From Bacteroidales bacterium (GTDB taxonomy: Bacteria > Bacteroidota > Bacteroidia > Bacteroidales > UBA3663): 64,000 nt of DNA. The stretch spans positions 1-64,000 of the forward strand of contig JAFSKF010000052.1 in assembly GCA_017449065.1 (NCBI GenBank), written 5' to 3'. Below the pieces are notes generated by a model. It saw only the letters and a program-made list of their open reading frames with translations. It ran no database searches and was not told where the DNA came from. The translations under genes and the position numbers were made by a program. This document shows positions 1 through 9,117 of this stretch, piece after piece. Numbering within the stretch: the first letter of the stretch is position 1; every line of letters starts with the position of its first letter.

Positions 1-424
1 CTCCAGCTGCTGAATAAACAATTGCTGCTGAAGACCAAGAACCATTTGTTACGGTAAACAACGGAGTTGTGCCATCATCACCATAGACGGAAAGAACCGA
101 TTGATTTGAATTACTGCTGTACATGCCCCAATCAAAATCCAACTTCCATTCTTCTGCAGCAAGGAATTTCTCATTGGTAAAGGTGTACTTGTTGTCACGA
201 TCACCTTTCATGTTTTCCTTCACGTTCATGAAATGGGTGCCGTCACCTTTGTCGTTCTGATAGATGGTTACATTACCTCCAAGAACCCAACCCGATGAAA
301 AGCCTTCGGCATCTTCAAAATCGAGGATTGCAACTTGCGTATAGGATGCATCATCTGCCAATACGGGCGAGATAAAACTTCCTGCAAGTAACATCGTACC
401 CACTAAAGAAAGTACTTTCTTCAT
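1..424 (-). CDS. secreted protein of unknown function, C-terminus cut by window edge
   Basis: Only the first 141 or so codons are present; reading starts at the ATG complementary to 422-424 and stays open to the left edge. The product opens with a Sec signal peptide (MKKVLSLVGTMLLAGSFISP, cleavage likely after ...VLA). The mature part (AILDFEDAEGFSSGW, then alternating polar and aromatic strands with Gly/Asn/Asp turns) looks like an all-beta extracellular domain, perhaps a carbohydrate-binding or T9SS-exported protein. I cannot name the family. The next gene downstream in the same direction lies beyond the edge. Confidence 0.75.
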   Translation of the reverse strand, partial: MKKVLSLVGTMLLAGSFISPVLADDASYTQVAILDFEDAEGFSSGWVLGGNVTIYQNDKGDGTHFMNVKENMKGDRDNKYTFTNEKFLAAEEWKLDFDWGMYSSNSNQSVLSVYGDDGTTPLFTVTNGSWSSAAIVYSAAG

Positions 425-514
425 GTTTGTTTGTGTTTAATAGGTTAGTAATACTATGAAAAAAATATATATACATTATTAATATACGCGCACGCGAGAG
501 AAAATTTGCGCCCT

Positions 515-600
515 CGTTGGGAAAATATTTTTTCCCAGTTAGAGAAATATTTTTCTTTAGTTAGAAAAAAATTTGCTGAGTTAGGGAAATTTTGCGTGCA
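515..600. repeat. degenerate 22-bp tandem repeat (copy 1)
   Basis: Four imperfect units built on AGTTAGRGAAAWATTTTTCY occur here. The AGTTAG core is at 537, 559 and 579, and a variant (cgttgg) at 515, so spacing is about 22, 22 and 20 bp. Each unit is partly self-complementary (GGAAAAATTTTTCC-like). The same unit recurs at 56749-56812. The period is not a multiple of three, so it is not coding. It fills most of the 274-bp gap between genes 1 and 2; otherwise that gap shows only AT-rich sequence. Confidence 0.6.
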
Positions 601-698
601 CGTTAAAGCGCAAATAAACCTCCTCCAAAGGAGAAGGAATAAAATGCACGAAGAGCAACCCGAACTCATACGTTTTCAGGTTACTCTCCGTTGATCAT

Positions 699-3050
699 TT
701 ATTTTGCAAAGAATACCTTCTTGGTCTCAATCGTACCATCGGTATATCTTGTGGTAACGATATTCACACCGCGCTGGTAAGCGTTCACACGACGACCATC
801 AAGTGTACGGATAACGCGTGAAGCCACTGCGTGAGTCTCCTTCAAAGCAGTCTTGATATCCGAAGGATCGTTGTTAGTAGGATTCTGTTCCTCCTCTACC
901 GTACCATCGGCCTTATGAACCTGAGCACAGAGAGCGATGTTACCAGAAATGAAGAGATTCTTGAAGTCGAACCAGTAGTGAATAGTATCACCATTTGTCT
1001 GTGGAACGATGATTGGAGAGAACTTAGTTGACCAATCGATATACGATCCCAAGGTATCAATGCTGATTGTATCGCCTTCCTCAGATACATTTACCTGTCG
1101 GTTGTAACGAGTTTGAGGCCAAGTATAGTCAGTCATACCATAAACAGGAACCTCAGCCTCCTTGTCGGTAGTTCCCTTATAGGTTATCTGGAATGTTGAA
1201 CCGTTCGGAGCGGTGAATGCATCGGCGCCAATGCAAGTGAAGCCATTCAACTTAATCTGATTGTCCGACCAGTAGTAGTAAGGATAAGTGATTGCACCTA
1301 CGTATGAAGCATCATCGTTGAATGAACCGAAGCTACTACCATGAATACAACCCAGATTTGGCTTATAATACATAACAGAATCACCGGTACCAGGAACAAT
1401 TTCACGAGCCTCCAAAGAATCAACTGCATTGTAGAACCAATCATCAGGATCATCAGTCAAATACTGCTTGGCACCTCCCAATGGCCAAGGGTGAGCCGGG
1501 ATATAGTTTTCAGGAGAAGTCGTATTCTGATAGGTATCATCGTAAGCGTCAGAGCCATCAGCGTAAGTACCACGAGGCCATACACGGAGTGAATCCATCT
1601 CTCGGTTATTCACTTCAAGAACCTGTGCATTCGGGTGAGCCTTCAACAAGGTAGAAGGATAAGTATAATTGGTAGTGTCACCTTCGGCGCTGACTTCATA
1701 ATAACCAGAAGGATTCAGGAAGAAGAAACCGATGGTATCAAGCAAATATTTCATATCAGCATCGTAAGTTACGGCATCAATCACCTTGTAGTTCTTCACC
1801 TGAGGATTCAGGAAGAAATCAGAAGGCAGACGAAGCGTGAAGTCGTTACGACCTGAGAAGAAGTGCATCGTTCCAGGAATTACCAGACGGTCAGCATTAC
1901 CGGCGTTGTCGAAGTCAACGTCGATTACACTACCCTGATACATATACAAATCGCGGATAGTGAGAGTACCAACGCTACCAACAGCGCTATCGCCCGCAGA
2001 ATAGTGACCCGTACGGCCACTGTTAGTGGACAAATTCGTGTCAATATAACCGTTACCACAAGTCAGTGAAGCACCACGCATACTGATGTTGTTAACGTTC
2101 GAGAAGCTTGGCTCCTTCGAGTTGATGATTACAGCTGACGAACCAGAACGGTTGTAGAAGTAATCGTAAGTGGCATCGAAACGAGAACCCTCGTTCATAA
2201 TAAGCGTACCACCTGTCATGTGACAGTAACGTCCAGCAGTTGAAGTACCGCCCTCGATGACAGCATCATAACCGTTAGAAACACCAGCAGCAGCCAAAAC
2301 GGTGTAGCTACCAGGAATACGAAGCGTACAAGCACCCTCAATCTGAGGAACGATGCCAGGAGCACATACAATAACAGGATTATTCAAAGCAGAAACATCC
2401 AAGATTGTAGTTGTTGCAGCATAGATATCCATGCGGTTGGCTGCAAAGGAGAAAGCACCAGCACCATCGGCGTTCGTATAACCAGGACGGAAAGCATCAC
2501 CTAAGCGCAATGAATCTACCTCATAGCCATCCAAAGCCTTGAAATAAATGGTACCCTCGAATGCAGGGAAATCAGTATTGGCAGCATATGCACAAACACT
2601 ATTGATAACTGTATTGCGGGATACATAGATAGTCAAAGTACCACTACCGGAAATCGTACCGCCCATGGTGCAATATGAATCCAGGTAAATCTCGTTATCA
2701 TCACCGTCAATCACCCAATTGAAAGGCATGGCTGTGATATTCTGACCGGCAGCATCCTGAAAATTCGACCAGTCACCATCTTCCGGCTCAGGATAAGCCG
2801 TTTCGGGAGAATCGAAAAACTTCACCTTACCACCCTCAGACAGAGTGATTGTCTCACCCGACAGGAAAGGAAGAGCGGTGGTGTTACCCTGCTCGAAACC
2901 AATCGTAACTGTACAGTTGGCAATTACAACGTCGCCGTCGTAATTATCGCTGTAATTGGAATCCAGCGTAACGTCAGAGTTGAACTCCTGCTGAGCAAAA
3001 GCCAGAGAAGCGCAAGCTGAAAGAAGTGCAAAAGCGTAAATCTTTTTCAT
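699..3050 (-). CDS. secreted beta-rich surface protein with T9SS-like C-terminal tail
   Basis: The 783-residue product has a signal peptide (MKKIYAFALLSACASLAFA) followed by a long, low-complexity beta-strand region rich in Gly, Thr, Asn and Asp. Phrases such as GTISGSGTLTIYVS and MTGGTLIMNEG resemble autotransporter-associated/parallel beta-helix repeats. The last 50 residues contain TLDGRRVNAYQRGVNIV followed by TKKVFFAK, the pattern of short C-terminal sorting tails in Prevotella-like bacteria (DLxGRxV...KGxxI...KK). This suggests surface display through T9SS, but no enzymatic domain is recognisable. It follows the PL11 lyase gene on the same strand, has its own promoter, and shares with it a 33-bp upstream element, so a joint role in polysaccharide use is plausible. 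Confidence 0.75.
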   Translation of the reverse strand: MKKIYAFALLSACASLAFAQQEFNSDVTLDSNYSDNYDGDVVIANCTVTIGFEQGNTTALPFLSGETITLSEGGKVKFFDSPETAYPEPEDGDWSNFQDAAGQNITAMPFNWVIDGDDNEIYLDSYCTMGGTISGSGTLTIYVSRNTVINSVCAYAANTDFPAFEGTIYFKALDGYEVDSLRLGDAFRPGYTNADGAGAFSFAANRMDIYAATTTILDVSALNNPVIVCAPGIVPQIEGACTLRIPGSYTVLAAAGVSNGYDAVIEGGTSTAGRYCHMTGGTLIMNEGSRFDATYDYFYNRSGSSAVIINSKEPSFSNVNNISMRGASLTCGNGYIDTNLSTNSGRTGHYSAGDSAVGSVGTLTIRDLYMYQGSVIDVDFDNAGNADRLVIPGTMHFFSGRNDFTLRLPSDFFLNPQVKNYKVIDAVTYDADMKYLLDTIGFFFLNPSGYYEVSAEGDTTNYTYPSTLLKAHPNAQVLEVNNREMDSLRVWPRGTYADGSDAYDDTYQNTTSPENYIPAHPWPLGGAKQYLTDDPDDWFYNAVDSLEAREIVPGTGDSVMYYKPNLGCIHGSSFGSFNDDASYVGAITYPYYYWSDNQIKLNGFTCIGADAFTAPNGSTFQITYKGTTDKEAEVPVYGMTDYTWPQTRYNRQVNVSEEGDTISIDTLGSYIDWSTKFSPIIVPQTNGDTIHYWFDFKNLFISGNIALCAQVHKADGTVEEEQNPTNNDPSDIKTALKETHAVASRVIRTLDGRRVNAYQRGVNIVTTRYTDGTIETKKVFFAK

Positions 3051-3118
3051 GCTGATGTTTTTTTAAGTTAGAAATATTAGTTAATAATCGTTTTTTCGAA
3101 AGAAGGCATTTTATGGTG

Positions 3119-3150
3119 CAAAGATAAAGGAATAAATGGATAATGGCAAA
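3119..3150 (-). promoter_or_regulatory. promoter of the 699-3050 gene
   Basis: Read on the minus strand, TATCTTTG (3119-3126) is a perfect Bacteroidetes -7 box (TAnnTTTG), and TTTG (3147-3150) is a -33 box with a 20-bp spacer. The start codon is about 70 bp downstream. A perfect 12-bp inverted repeat (3136-3147 with 3169-3180) overlaps the edge of the -33 box. Confidence 0.75.
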
Positions 3151-3170
3151 TTTTTTGTTCAAAAAAACGC

Positions 3171-3203
3171 CATTATCCATAATTTTACAATAAATCTTCC
3201 ATA
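3171..3203 (-). promoter_or_regulatory. putative activator site, TCCAT-N17-TCCAT direct repeat (copy A)
   Basis: Two TCCAT half-sites start at 3176 and 3198 (22-bp centre spacing, about two helical turns). The 33-bp block matches copy B at 7888-7920 in 27 of 33 positions. It lies 50 bp upstream of the -7 box, exactly as copy B does. Direct repeats of this spacing are typical of AraC-type DNA-binding domains, including those of hybrid two-component regulators; the regulator itself is inferred. Confidence 0.55.
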
Positions 3204-3227
3204 TTTTTCATTTCAAAAAGGAGGAAT

Positions 3228-6200
3228 TTATCGTTTGATGTACTTTTTCTGAGCCATACCCTGAGCCGATTTCAGCAGGACGATATAGACGCCCTTCGGC
3301 AGATTACTGTCGGCCGACAAGCGGCTGTAAACCAAACCGACCTGTGTATCGTAGTTTGCCACTACAGTACCATCCACCGCATAGACAGTTGCCTGAACCG
3401 GCGAATCATACTGCAACTGATTCACAGCTGTTGAAGCCTTTACGGTAAGCTTACCATTCGTAGAAAGCAGTTCGCTGGTGTCCCACACCAGACCTTCGGG
3501 CAGTTCGGGCAGCGTAACAACGGCCAACGATGTGTTGCTGCTATACTTGGTGCAGGAGTACAGGTCGTAGGTATCGCCCTCTTTGAAGGTTACACCTTCG
3601 TTGGCAAAGATCTCCAGATTACCCTTCAGGAGCAGAGCGCTGTTGATAGTCAGCTTGGCTACAGGTGTTGCTGCACTTACGCCATTCAGACGGAACTGCA
3701 AAGTGCCACCCGACTGAATTTCCACTTGTCCGTTCACGGTAAGTTTCGAAGCGAAACTATTACCCGGTGCAAATACACCACCCGACTTCACGACAATCTT
3801 ATTGCCCATAAAACCGCGACCCGTAACGGTACCGCCTTTATTCACAGTAATCAAACCGGTACCTGTGCCCGTTGATGTGGCAGAAGCAGAGTTATAGCTT
3901 CGAACGGCACCCTCGTTGATATTGATCGGGCCGGAACCTGTATTCTTGGTCATCGACATCGTACCTGTACCCACCTTATTGATGGTTGCATTCGAAATAC
4001 CGGCAAATGTGAAATCGGTATTCAACGAACCTACATTGAAACTGTTCGAAGACGAAGCGCCTGCCTGCAATGTGCCGGAACCGGTCAAAGCGCCAATGGT
4101 GAACGAACCGGTCGTATTCACATTATCGCCACCCAACTGAACCACGCTCGCTGCCTCGATATTCATCGTAGCCTTCGGCATACCATAGGTATTATTCAGC
4201 GAGAACGGACGATCAGCCGTACCGCACTTGAAGTTCACGGTTCCTTCGAATCCTGACCAGTCACCTCGGAAGGTGGTACGCGGACAGCTGGTATCGTTCG
4301 GGAGATTGAGTGTCAAAGTTCCACTTCCCTTCAGCGTATTGTAATAGTCGCATCGACGATCCAAACTTACCGTTGCCGAGCATCCTTCCGGCACAATCCA
4401 AGGAGACTCCTGGGTGCCATACGAGTAAGAACTGTCATCGAAATGCAGGGTTCCGCCACGCAGAATCACCGAATCGCCCAAGCAGTTGTTGACCGTAGAA
4501 TTCGTATTAAAGGTACCTGCCTGAATCTCGACGATCTTTGCTGTCGGAGTCGTCTCGAAACTCATTGCACCGTTACCCTGCTTGACGAGCTTGCCTCCGC
4601 TGAGAGCAGCTTGCTGGTTCCAGGAACCTGCTGTATAGATAATCGAAGAATCGCCCAAAACAATCGCATTCGGATTGGTGATATTGGAAAGACCCCACAA
4701 ACGGGCTCCGGTTTCAATCACAATCTTGGCTTCGTCTGGAGAATAGGCTCCCAAAGCACCATCGTTCTGAAGATCGGCAATCGAAGAAATCTTCACCGTA
4801 CCCTCCTGAATGAGCGTGCCTCCTGTATAATTGTTCACGTTGGCAATTGTAAGCGTACCGCTACCCTTCTTGATGAGCTTGCAGGCGCCGCCAATCTTGC
4901 CATCACCCTTGATGTTAACATTATAGGTACCCAAGATGGTCAAGCTGCCCGGTTCTACATCCTCAGCCACATTGATGGTGACTGCACCTGCAGAAGCATC
5001 GATGGTCACAAAATCGCCCGTTACGAACGAAACCTTCTGGTCGTCGATCATGAACGATTCGGTCTTATTCAGATCCCAGTCGCCGGAACCGCTATAGACG
5101 ATTTCGGTAGCCACGCGCATACTTTCTACCACCAAGACAATCTTATTGCCGTCCTGCTTCAAAGAGGCCGATAGACCTTTCAAGCCATCAACCGTAATCT
5201 TCGAAACATCGCCCTTGATGCCCTTGTTGGCTGTAATAAGCGTATATTCACCAGCAGTCAAAGTACCGGCACCAGTTCGACGGATATAGAAGGTAGGAGT
5301 TGCGCCGATACAGTTAGCATCGCCCAAAATCAGAGAATCGACAACCAACTGGTCAACGGCAGAACCGTCATTCTGAATATCAAATTCAATAATGGCACCA
5401 CCCTGCATATCAACCGTCTTGGCTGTAAGGTTGCCGATGGTGGCAGAATTGCCTGGATAAAGAGTTGCGCCATATTCCATCGTAACACCTCCCAAGGTGG
5501 CATTGCTGTTCACCTTCGAGAATCGCTTCATCATCAAAGGAGATGTCGTATAGGCATTGCTGAGATTCAGCGTACCATACCAAACTTCCGTATTGCCTGT
5601 ATGGTTGTAAGTACCGCCCGAAAGCGTCAAAGTTCCCTGACCTTGTTTCAGAATAGAGGTATTACCGGTGAAAGAACCGCCGGTAATCGTATAGTCGGCA
5701 GGAGAATTGATCTGCAGATAAGAAGGAGAAACCGAACCGGAAGCGGTTACCGTCGTATTGGTAGTTTCACAACCCAGAACGAACTGGTTATTGGTTGCCG
5801 ATGTCAGAGAAGTACCCAACATCTGCTTGCCATTCGTTACCGATGGTGGCGGAGGCAGCAAGATGCCTTCCAGGTTACCCAAGAAGTAACTTACATGAGG
5901 CGGCTGGTTGTAACCAGAAGGCTGCCAATAGATAGCCTGACGATACTGCGGATCGTGCATCAATGTATAGATGCGGAAATCAGTCGGATCGACCGTCGTA
6001 TAGATGCGGACAGAGCGGTTGTTAACGGTCGGCAGAATAAACTCTTCACGCCAATCACCGAAAATATCTGCCTGCACACAAGGATTACCCTTAGTGGAAT
6101 TGATGGTCAGACAGCCGGAAGTAGCAAAAAGCACCTTGCCTCCAGCCTTATTGTACTTACGCACACTCATGTCGTAACCCTGATAGTTCGACACTGAAAC

Positions 6201-7781
6201 ATAATCCATCGATTCCTCCAAGATATCGCCATCCCAATAGATGCGGGCATTCATGGTAACACCAGGAGCCGAAGAAGCAACCGTTGCATCGGCATCACGA
6301 GAAAGCGAAGCCGACCAAAGCTTTCCATCGGTGGTCCAAAGCTCAGCGCCAGGGAAATCGTCCGTAAAGTTTCCGGCAAGACAACGTCCGTTATCAGTAG
6401 CACGTTTCCAGCGGAACAGGATCTCGTTCGTATTGGCATCTACAAAGACAGCACCCGGATTATCTTCCAAGCAACGGAAACCTTCCACACCATCGCGGAA
6501 CGGATCCAAATCGCCGTAATGCTGGGCATCACCGTGTCCGAGGTCAGCACTTGAATGGAACTTACCGAACTCATCGACTACCATATTTCCGTGACAGATC
6601 TCATCGCGTCCGTCCATATCCACATCGGCAATCGTGAAGTTGTGGTAACCCTGTCCGTAGAACACAGAAGAAGGATCATCGACCGCACAAGCCCAACGGA
6701 GCTTCAGTTTCTTGTTGACCACATCCCAAGCAGCGGCATGATAGTTCGTATAGCATCCGCGACCCAAGAAAACCGACGGGTGACGTCCGTCCAGATAAGG
6801 CGCACCAAAATGGAACTTGGTGGCACGGTGACCGCCATCGCTCTTCGTGCTTCCTCCATACCAGAAAGAAAAAGATCGGCGAGCCAAGTTGTTGCCCGGA
6901 GCAGCCGAACCCGGCTCATACACACCAGACGGAGGCGTCTTGTTGTTCGTCGTCTTGTTGTAACCGCCGTCGTTAGCATCGAAAATCTGATAGTCGAGTG
7001 TCTTACCCGTATAACCGTCGAGCATCACGATAAACTCATCGCCCTCCACCATATAGGCCTGGGAACCTGTCTGTCCGTCTCGATAGTTAACGGTAGCATT
7101 ACCCAACACAGTGCCGTCAGGCAAAATAGTACCATCTGCACCGCGGAAAATCACTTCTGCCCGACCATCCTCATCGAAGTCGAAAGCAAAACAGCCGTTC
7201 TCCGAGCCGTTACCGTCGCGCATGTTAGGACCGAGATTGATTTCCCACAACTTGGTTCCATCAAATTCGTAAGCCTCAAAGCGGGAATAAGCCGAATCGT
7301 TACCGATAGTGAAGTCGAGATTCTGACGCTCAATAATCAACTCATACTGTCCGTCACCATCCAAGTCGGCAACCGTACCGTCGGTGATATCCATTACCGA
7401 GGTAATATCGCGACCCGTCTTAGGATTATATACCGGCTGCAAGTCGATCTGGAAATACTGGTCTTTCCAAACCGATACGGCAGCACACTTCTCTCCTACG
7501 GTTCCATTCACAACCGGAGCGACGGTATAAGTGCTCGTCAATGAACCACCTGCATCCACATAGTTGGATACGTTCAAGTTAGTAGCAACCAAGGCACCAT
7601 CACGATAAAGATTATACTTCACGTCATAGTACTCTTCGCCAGGAATACGCCAGGAAGTATAGACACCGTTCGAAACCTTGATAGCGACCAGGCCTCGATC
7701 GAGCGTCTCCATCTGACGCTGTGCCCATGCTGAACCCAAACCTAACAGGAACAGGGAGGCAAGAACTAAGCTTTTCTTCAT
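3228..7781 (-). CDS. rhamnogalacturonan lyase (PL11) fused to autotransporter-type repeats and a T9SS tail
   Basis: Product of 1517 residues. After a signal peptide (MKKSLVLASLFLLGLGSAWA), residues 21-645 or so are a full-length family 11 polysaccharide lyase. The family-typical opening RGLVAIKVSNGVYTSWRI, repeated calcium-type DxDxDG loops (DLDGDGQYE, DFDEDGRAE, DVDMDGRDE) and the terminal segment with YNQPPHVSYFLG are all present. Known PL11 enzymes cleave the rhamnose-galacturonate backbone of pectin by beta-elimination. Residues 650-1440 are repeated beta strands of the PATR type (KQGQGTLTLSGGTYNHTGNT, KKGSGTLTIANVNNYTGGT). The last 65 residues are a classical T9SS type A sorting domain (YAVDGTVVANY, LPKGVYIVLLKS, KKYIKR). 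PL11 enzymes are usually about 600 residues, so the repeat region is an unusual addition. Probably exported and anchored on the cell surface. Confidence 0.93.
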   Translation of the reverse strand: MKKSLVLASLFLLGLGSAWAQRQMETLDRGLVAIKVSNGVYTSWRIPGEEYYDVKYNLYRDGALVATNLNVSNYVDAGGSLTSTYTVAPVVNGTVGEKCAAVSVWKDQYFQIDLQPVYNPKTGRDITSVMDITDGTVADLDGDGQYELIIERQNLDFTIGNDSAYSRFEAYEFDGTKLWEINLGPNMRDGNGSENGCFAFDFDEDGRAEVIFRGADGTILPDGTVLGNATVNYRDGQTGSQAYMVEGDEFIVMLDGYTGKTLDYQIFDANDGGYNKTTNNKTPPSGVYEPGSAAPGNNLARRSFSFWYGGSTKSDGGHRATKFHFGAPYLDGRHPSVFLGRGCYTNYHAAAWDVVNKKLKLRWACAVDDPSSVFYGQGYHNFTIADVDMDGRDEICHGNMVVDEFGKFHSSADLGHGDAQHYGDLDPFRDGVEGFRCLEDNPGAVFVDANTNEILFRWKRATDNGRCLAGNFTDDFPGAELWTTDGKLWSASLSRDADATVASSAPGVTMNARIYWDGDILEESMDYVSVSNYQGYDMSVRKYNKAGGKVLFATSGCLTINSTKGNPCVQADIFGDWREEFILPTVNNRSVRIYTTVDPTDFRIYTLMHDPQYRQAIYWQPSGYNQPPHVSYFLGNLEGILLPPPPSVTNGKQMLGTSLTSATNNQFVLGCETTNTTVTASGSVSPSYLQINSPADYTITGGSFTGNTSILKQGQGTLTLSGGTYNHTGNTEVWYGTLNLSNAYTTSPLMMKRFSKVNSNATLGGVTMEYGATLYPGNSATIGNLTAKTVDMQGGAIIEFDIQNDGSAVDQLVVDSLILGDANCIGATPTFYIRRTGAGTLTAGEYTLITANKGIKGDVSKITVDGLKGLSASLKQDGNKIVLVVESMRVATEIVYSGSGDWDLNKTESFMIDDQKVSFVTGDFVTIDASAGAVTINVAEDVEPGSLTILGTYNVNIKGDGKIGGACKLIKKGSGTLTIANVNNYTGGTLIQEGTVKISSIADLQNDGALGAYSPDEAKIVIETGARLWGLSNITNPNAIVLGDSSIIYTAGSWNQQAALSGGKLVKQGNGAMSFETTPTAKIVEIQAGTFNTNSTVNNCLGDSVILRGGTLHFDDSSYSYGTQESPWIVPEGCSATVSLDRRCDYYNTLKGSGTLTLNLPNDTSCPRTTFRGDWSGFEGTVNFKCGTADRPFSLNNTYGMPKATMNIEAASVVQLGGDNVNTTGSFTIGALTGSGTLQAGASSSNSFNVGSLNTDFTFAGISNATINKVGTGTMSMTKNTGSGPININEGAVRSYNSASATSTGTGTGLITVNKGGTVTGRGFMGNKIVVKSGGVFAPGNSFASKLTVNGQVEIQSGGTLQFRLNGVSAATPVAKLTINSALLLKGNLEIFANEGVTFKEGDTYDLYSCTKYSSNTSLAVVTLPELPEGLVWDTSELLSTNGKLTVKASTAVNQLQYDSPVQATVYAVDGTVVANYDTQVGLVYSRLSADSNLPKGVYIVLLKSAQGMAQKKYIKR

Positions 7782-7835
7782 AAGGTTGATTATGTGTTAG
7801 TAATTGAATGCGGTTAGAAATTTGTATTTACGGTG

Positions 7836-7867
7836 CAAAGTTAGGCACAATTAAGGAAGCAGACAAG
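7836..7867 (-). promoter_or_regulatory. promoter of the PL11 gene
   Basis: The minus strand reads TAACTTTG at 7843-7836, a perfect -7 box, with a TTG-type -33 box at 7864-7867 and a 20-bp spacer. The leader is about 50 nt long. Confidence 0.7.
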
Positions 7868-7887
7868 TTTTTTTATAAAAAAAGAAA

Positions 7888-7920
7888 CATTGTCCATGTT
7901 TTTACGACAAATCTTCCATT
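7888..7920 (-). promoter_or_regulatory. putative activator site, TCCAT-N17-TCCAT direct repeat (copy B)
   Basis: Half-sites start at 7893 and 7915. The block is 27/33 identical to copy A (3171-3203) and sits at the same 50-bp distance from its -7 box, which argues for binding by the same factor. Confidence 0.55.
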
Positions 7921-7966
7921 CTTTTTTGACAATTTGCAGGTCGTTTTTAACTTTTGAAACATAAAA

Positions 7967-7998
7967 TTTGGAATCCCAAGAAAAATAAGCTACCTTTG
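7967..7998 (+). promoter_or_regulatory. promoter of the iron-sulfur gene pair, leaderless
   Basis: TTTG at 7967-7970 and TACCTTTG at 7991-7998 are separated by exactly 20 bp. The ATG at 8003 follows the -7 box by only four bases (cggc), so the transcript should start at or within a base or two of the start codon. Confidence 0.75.
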
Positions 7999-8002
7999 CG
8001 GC

Positions 8003-8491
8003 ATGGAGAAAGAACCAATAACACGTCGGGAAGCTATTACCAGATTGGGCTTAGGGATACTAAGCTTAGGGGTATTGTCATCCCTGCCGATTGCATGCAA
8101 GCCGACATCGCAGAACAAGCACACTGACCAGTCGAATCTTCGTATTCCCTGCGACGATTGCACGACGTGTATCCCTTGTCCATACGGGATTGACATCCGA
8201 CAGAACATTCGGGTATATAATCAGGCTTGCGACGATGGCATCCTTCCTGTTCCGCGACAGAAAGGCAGCAAACAATATGCACGCGAAGGAGAAGCACTTA
8301 TCAAAGCCTTGAACCGGCAAGTGCCACGCTTGGCGCAAGCAGACCGATGTATCGGATGTAACAAATGTGCCGACCAATGCCAGCATCATCTGCCGATTCC
8401 GCAAACCATGCGCCAGATAGAAAACCTGACAAGCCGCGTTCAGGAAGATCTGTTCGACCAACTCTGCAAGAACGGCATTTTCAAGATTTAA
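8003..8491 (+). CDS. Tat-type lipoprotein with a stand-alone 4Fe-4S module of the aldo/keto reductase type
   Basis: Product of 162 residues. The N-terminus has twin arginines (TRREAITRLGLG) and a lipobox-like LPIAC, so export by Tat and lipid anchoring are likely. The remainder carries two cysteine clusters, CDDCTTCIPCPYGIDI and CIGCNKCADQCQHHLPIP, ending in MRQIENL. This arrangement is that of the C-terminal ferredoxin module found after the TIM barrel in Bacteroidetes Tat-exported aldo/keto reductases. Here the barrel is missing altogether: the signal leads directly into the cluster module. The ATG at 8003 is fixed by the adjacent promoter. Four bases separate it from the next gene, with which it is surely co-transcribed. 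Function is inferred to be electron transfer. Confidence 0.8.
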   Translation: MEKEPITRREAITRLGLGILSLGVLSSLPIACKPTSQNKHTDQSNLRIPCDDCTTCIPCPYGIDIRQNIRVYNQACDDGILPVPRQKGSKQYAREGEALIKALNRQVPRLAQADRCIGCNKCADQCQHHLPIPQTMRQIENLTSRVQEDLFDQLCKNGIFKI

Positions 8492-8494
8492 GCC

Positions 8495-9106
8495 ATGAAA
8501 GAGATTAAAGACACGATACGTTCATCAGACGGTTCCCTACAGGTGCTGACACAAGGCGGTGCCGAATTGGAACGGAAGTTCCGCACCATCATGCCCGACG
8601 GAAGTCCTGCTGCGGCACGCTATACAGGCATCATGCCTCCTTGTACGGTCGATCGCGATCCCTATTTAGATAAATGCAACCGCTGCGGCAAATGTATTGA
8701 AGTCTGCCCTCAGCACATCCTGCATCCGGCAGAGAAAGACGAACTGGGCCCGAAAGGAGAAGGTGCTCCGGCTGTCAGTTTCGAAAACGGCTGGTGTCTG
8801 CGCTATTGCAACCGATGTGCCGAAGTGTGTCCGACGGGAGCGATCAACTTGAAACCCTTAGCCGAAAAAGCCGATGACCGATTGGGTTGGGCGACTTTTA
8901 ACCGAATGACCTGCGTAACGCAAACCGACGATGTGGATTGCAACACCTGCGTACGCCATTGCCCGACCCATGCCATATCCGTCCAAGAATTCAACGGACA
9001 CAAGATTCCGAAAGTCAGAATCTCGCAATGTATCGGCTGCGGAGCCTGCGAGTTCTACTGTCCTGCCCGTCCGAAAGCCATTCACATCGAAGGATTGAAA
9101 TACTAA
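8495..9106 (+). CDS. polyferredoxin with four 4Fe-4S clusters (NapG-like)
   Basis: Product of 203 residues with four cysteine clusters: CNRCGKCIEVCP, CLRYCNRCAEVCP, CNTCVRHCP (with an upstream Cys in DDVDCN) and CIGCGACEFYCP. The order and the insertion around the second cluster resemble NapG/MauM-type electron carriers. No signal peptide is visible; it may work at the membrane with the lipoprotein encoded just upstream, or be carried along with it. No nitrate reductase or other partner oxidoreductase is nearby, so the electron donor and acceptor are unknown. Confidence 0.82.
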   Translation: MKEIKDTIRSSDGSLQVLTQGGAELERKFRTIMPDGSPAAARYTGIMPPCTVDRDPYLDKCNRCGKCIEVCPQHILHPAEKDELGPKGEGAPAVSFENGWCLRYCNRCAEVCPTGAINLKPLAEKADDRLGWATFNRMTCVTQTDDVDCNTCVRHCPTHAISVQEFNGHKIPKVRISQCIGCGACEFYCPARPKAIHIEGLKY

Positions 9107-9117
9107 CCCGGATTTCT

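Noticed and set aside
454-694. Two overlapping frames on opposite strands in the first gap
   Set aside because: They run through the 22-bp repeats, whose period is not a multiple of three, and lack protein-like composition.
4443-7544. Long open frames on the plus strand opposite the PL11 gene (4443-5174, 5601-6197, 6555-7544)
   Set aside because: They are antisense to a clear full-length lyase and have no recognisable motifs or promoter.
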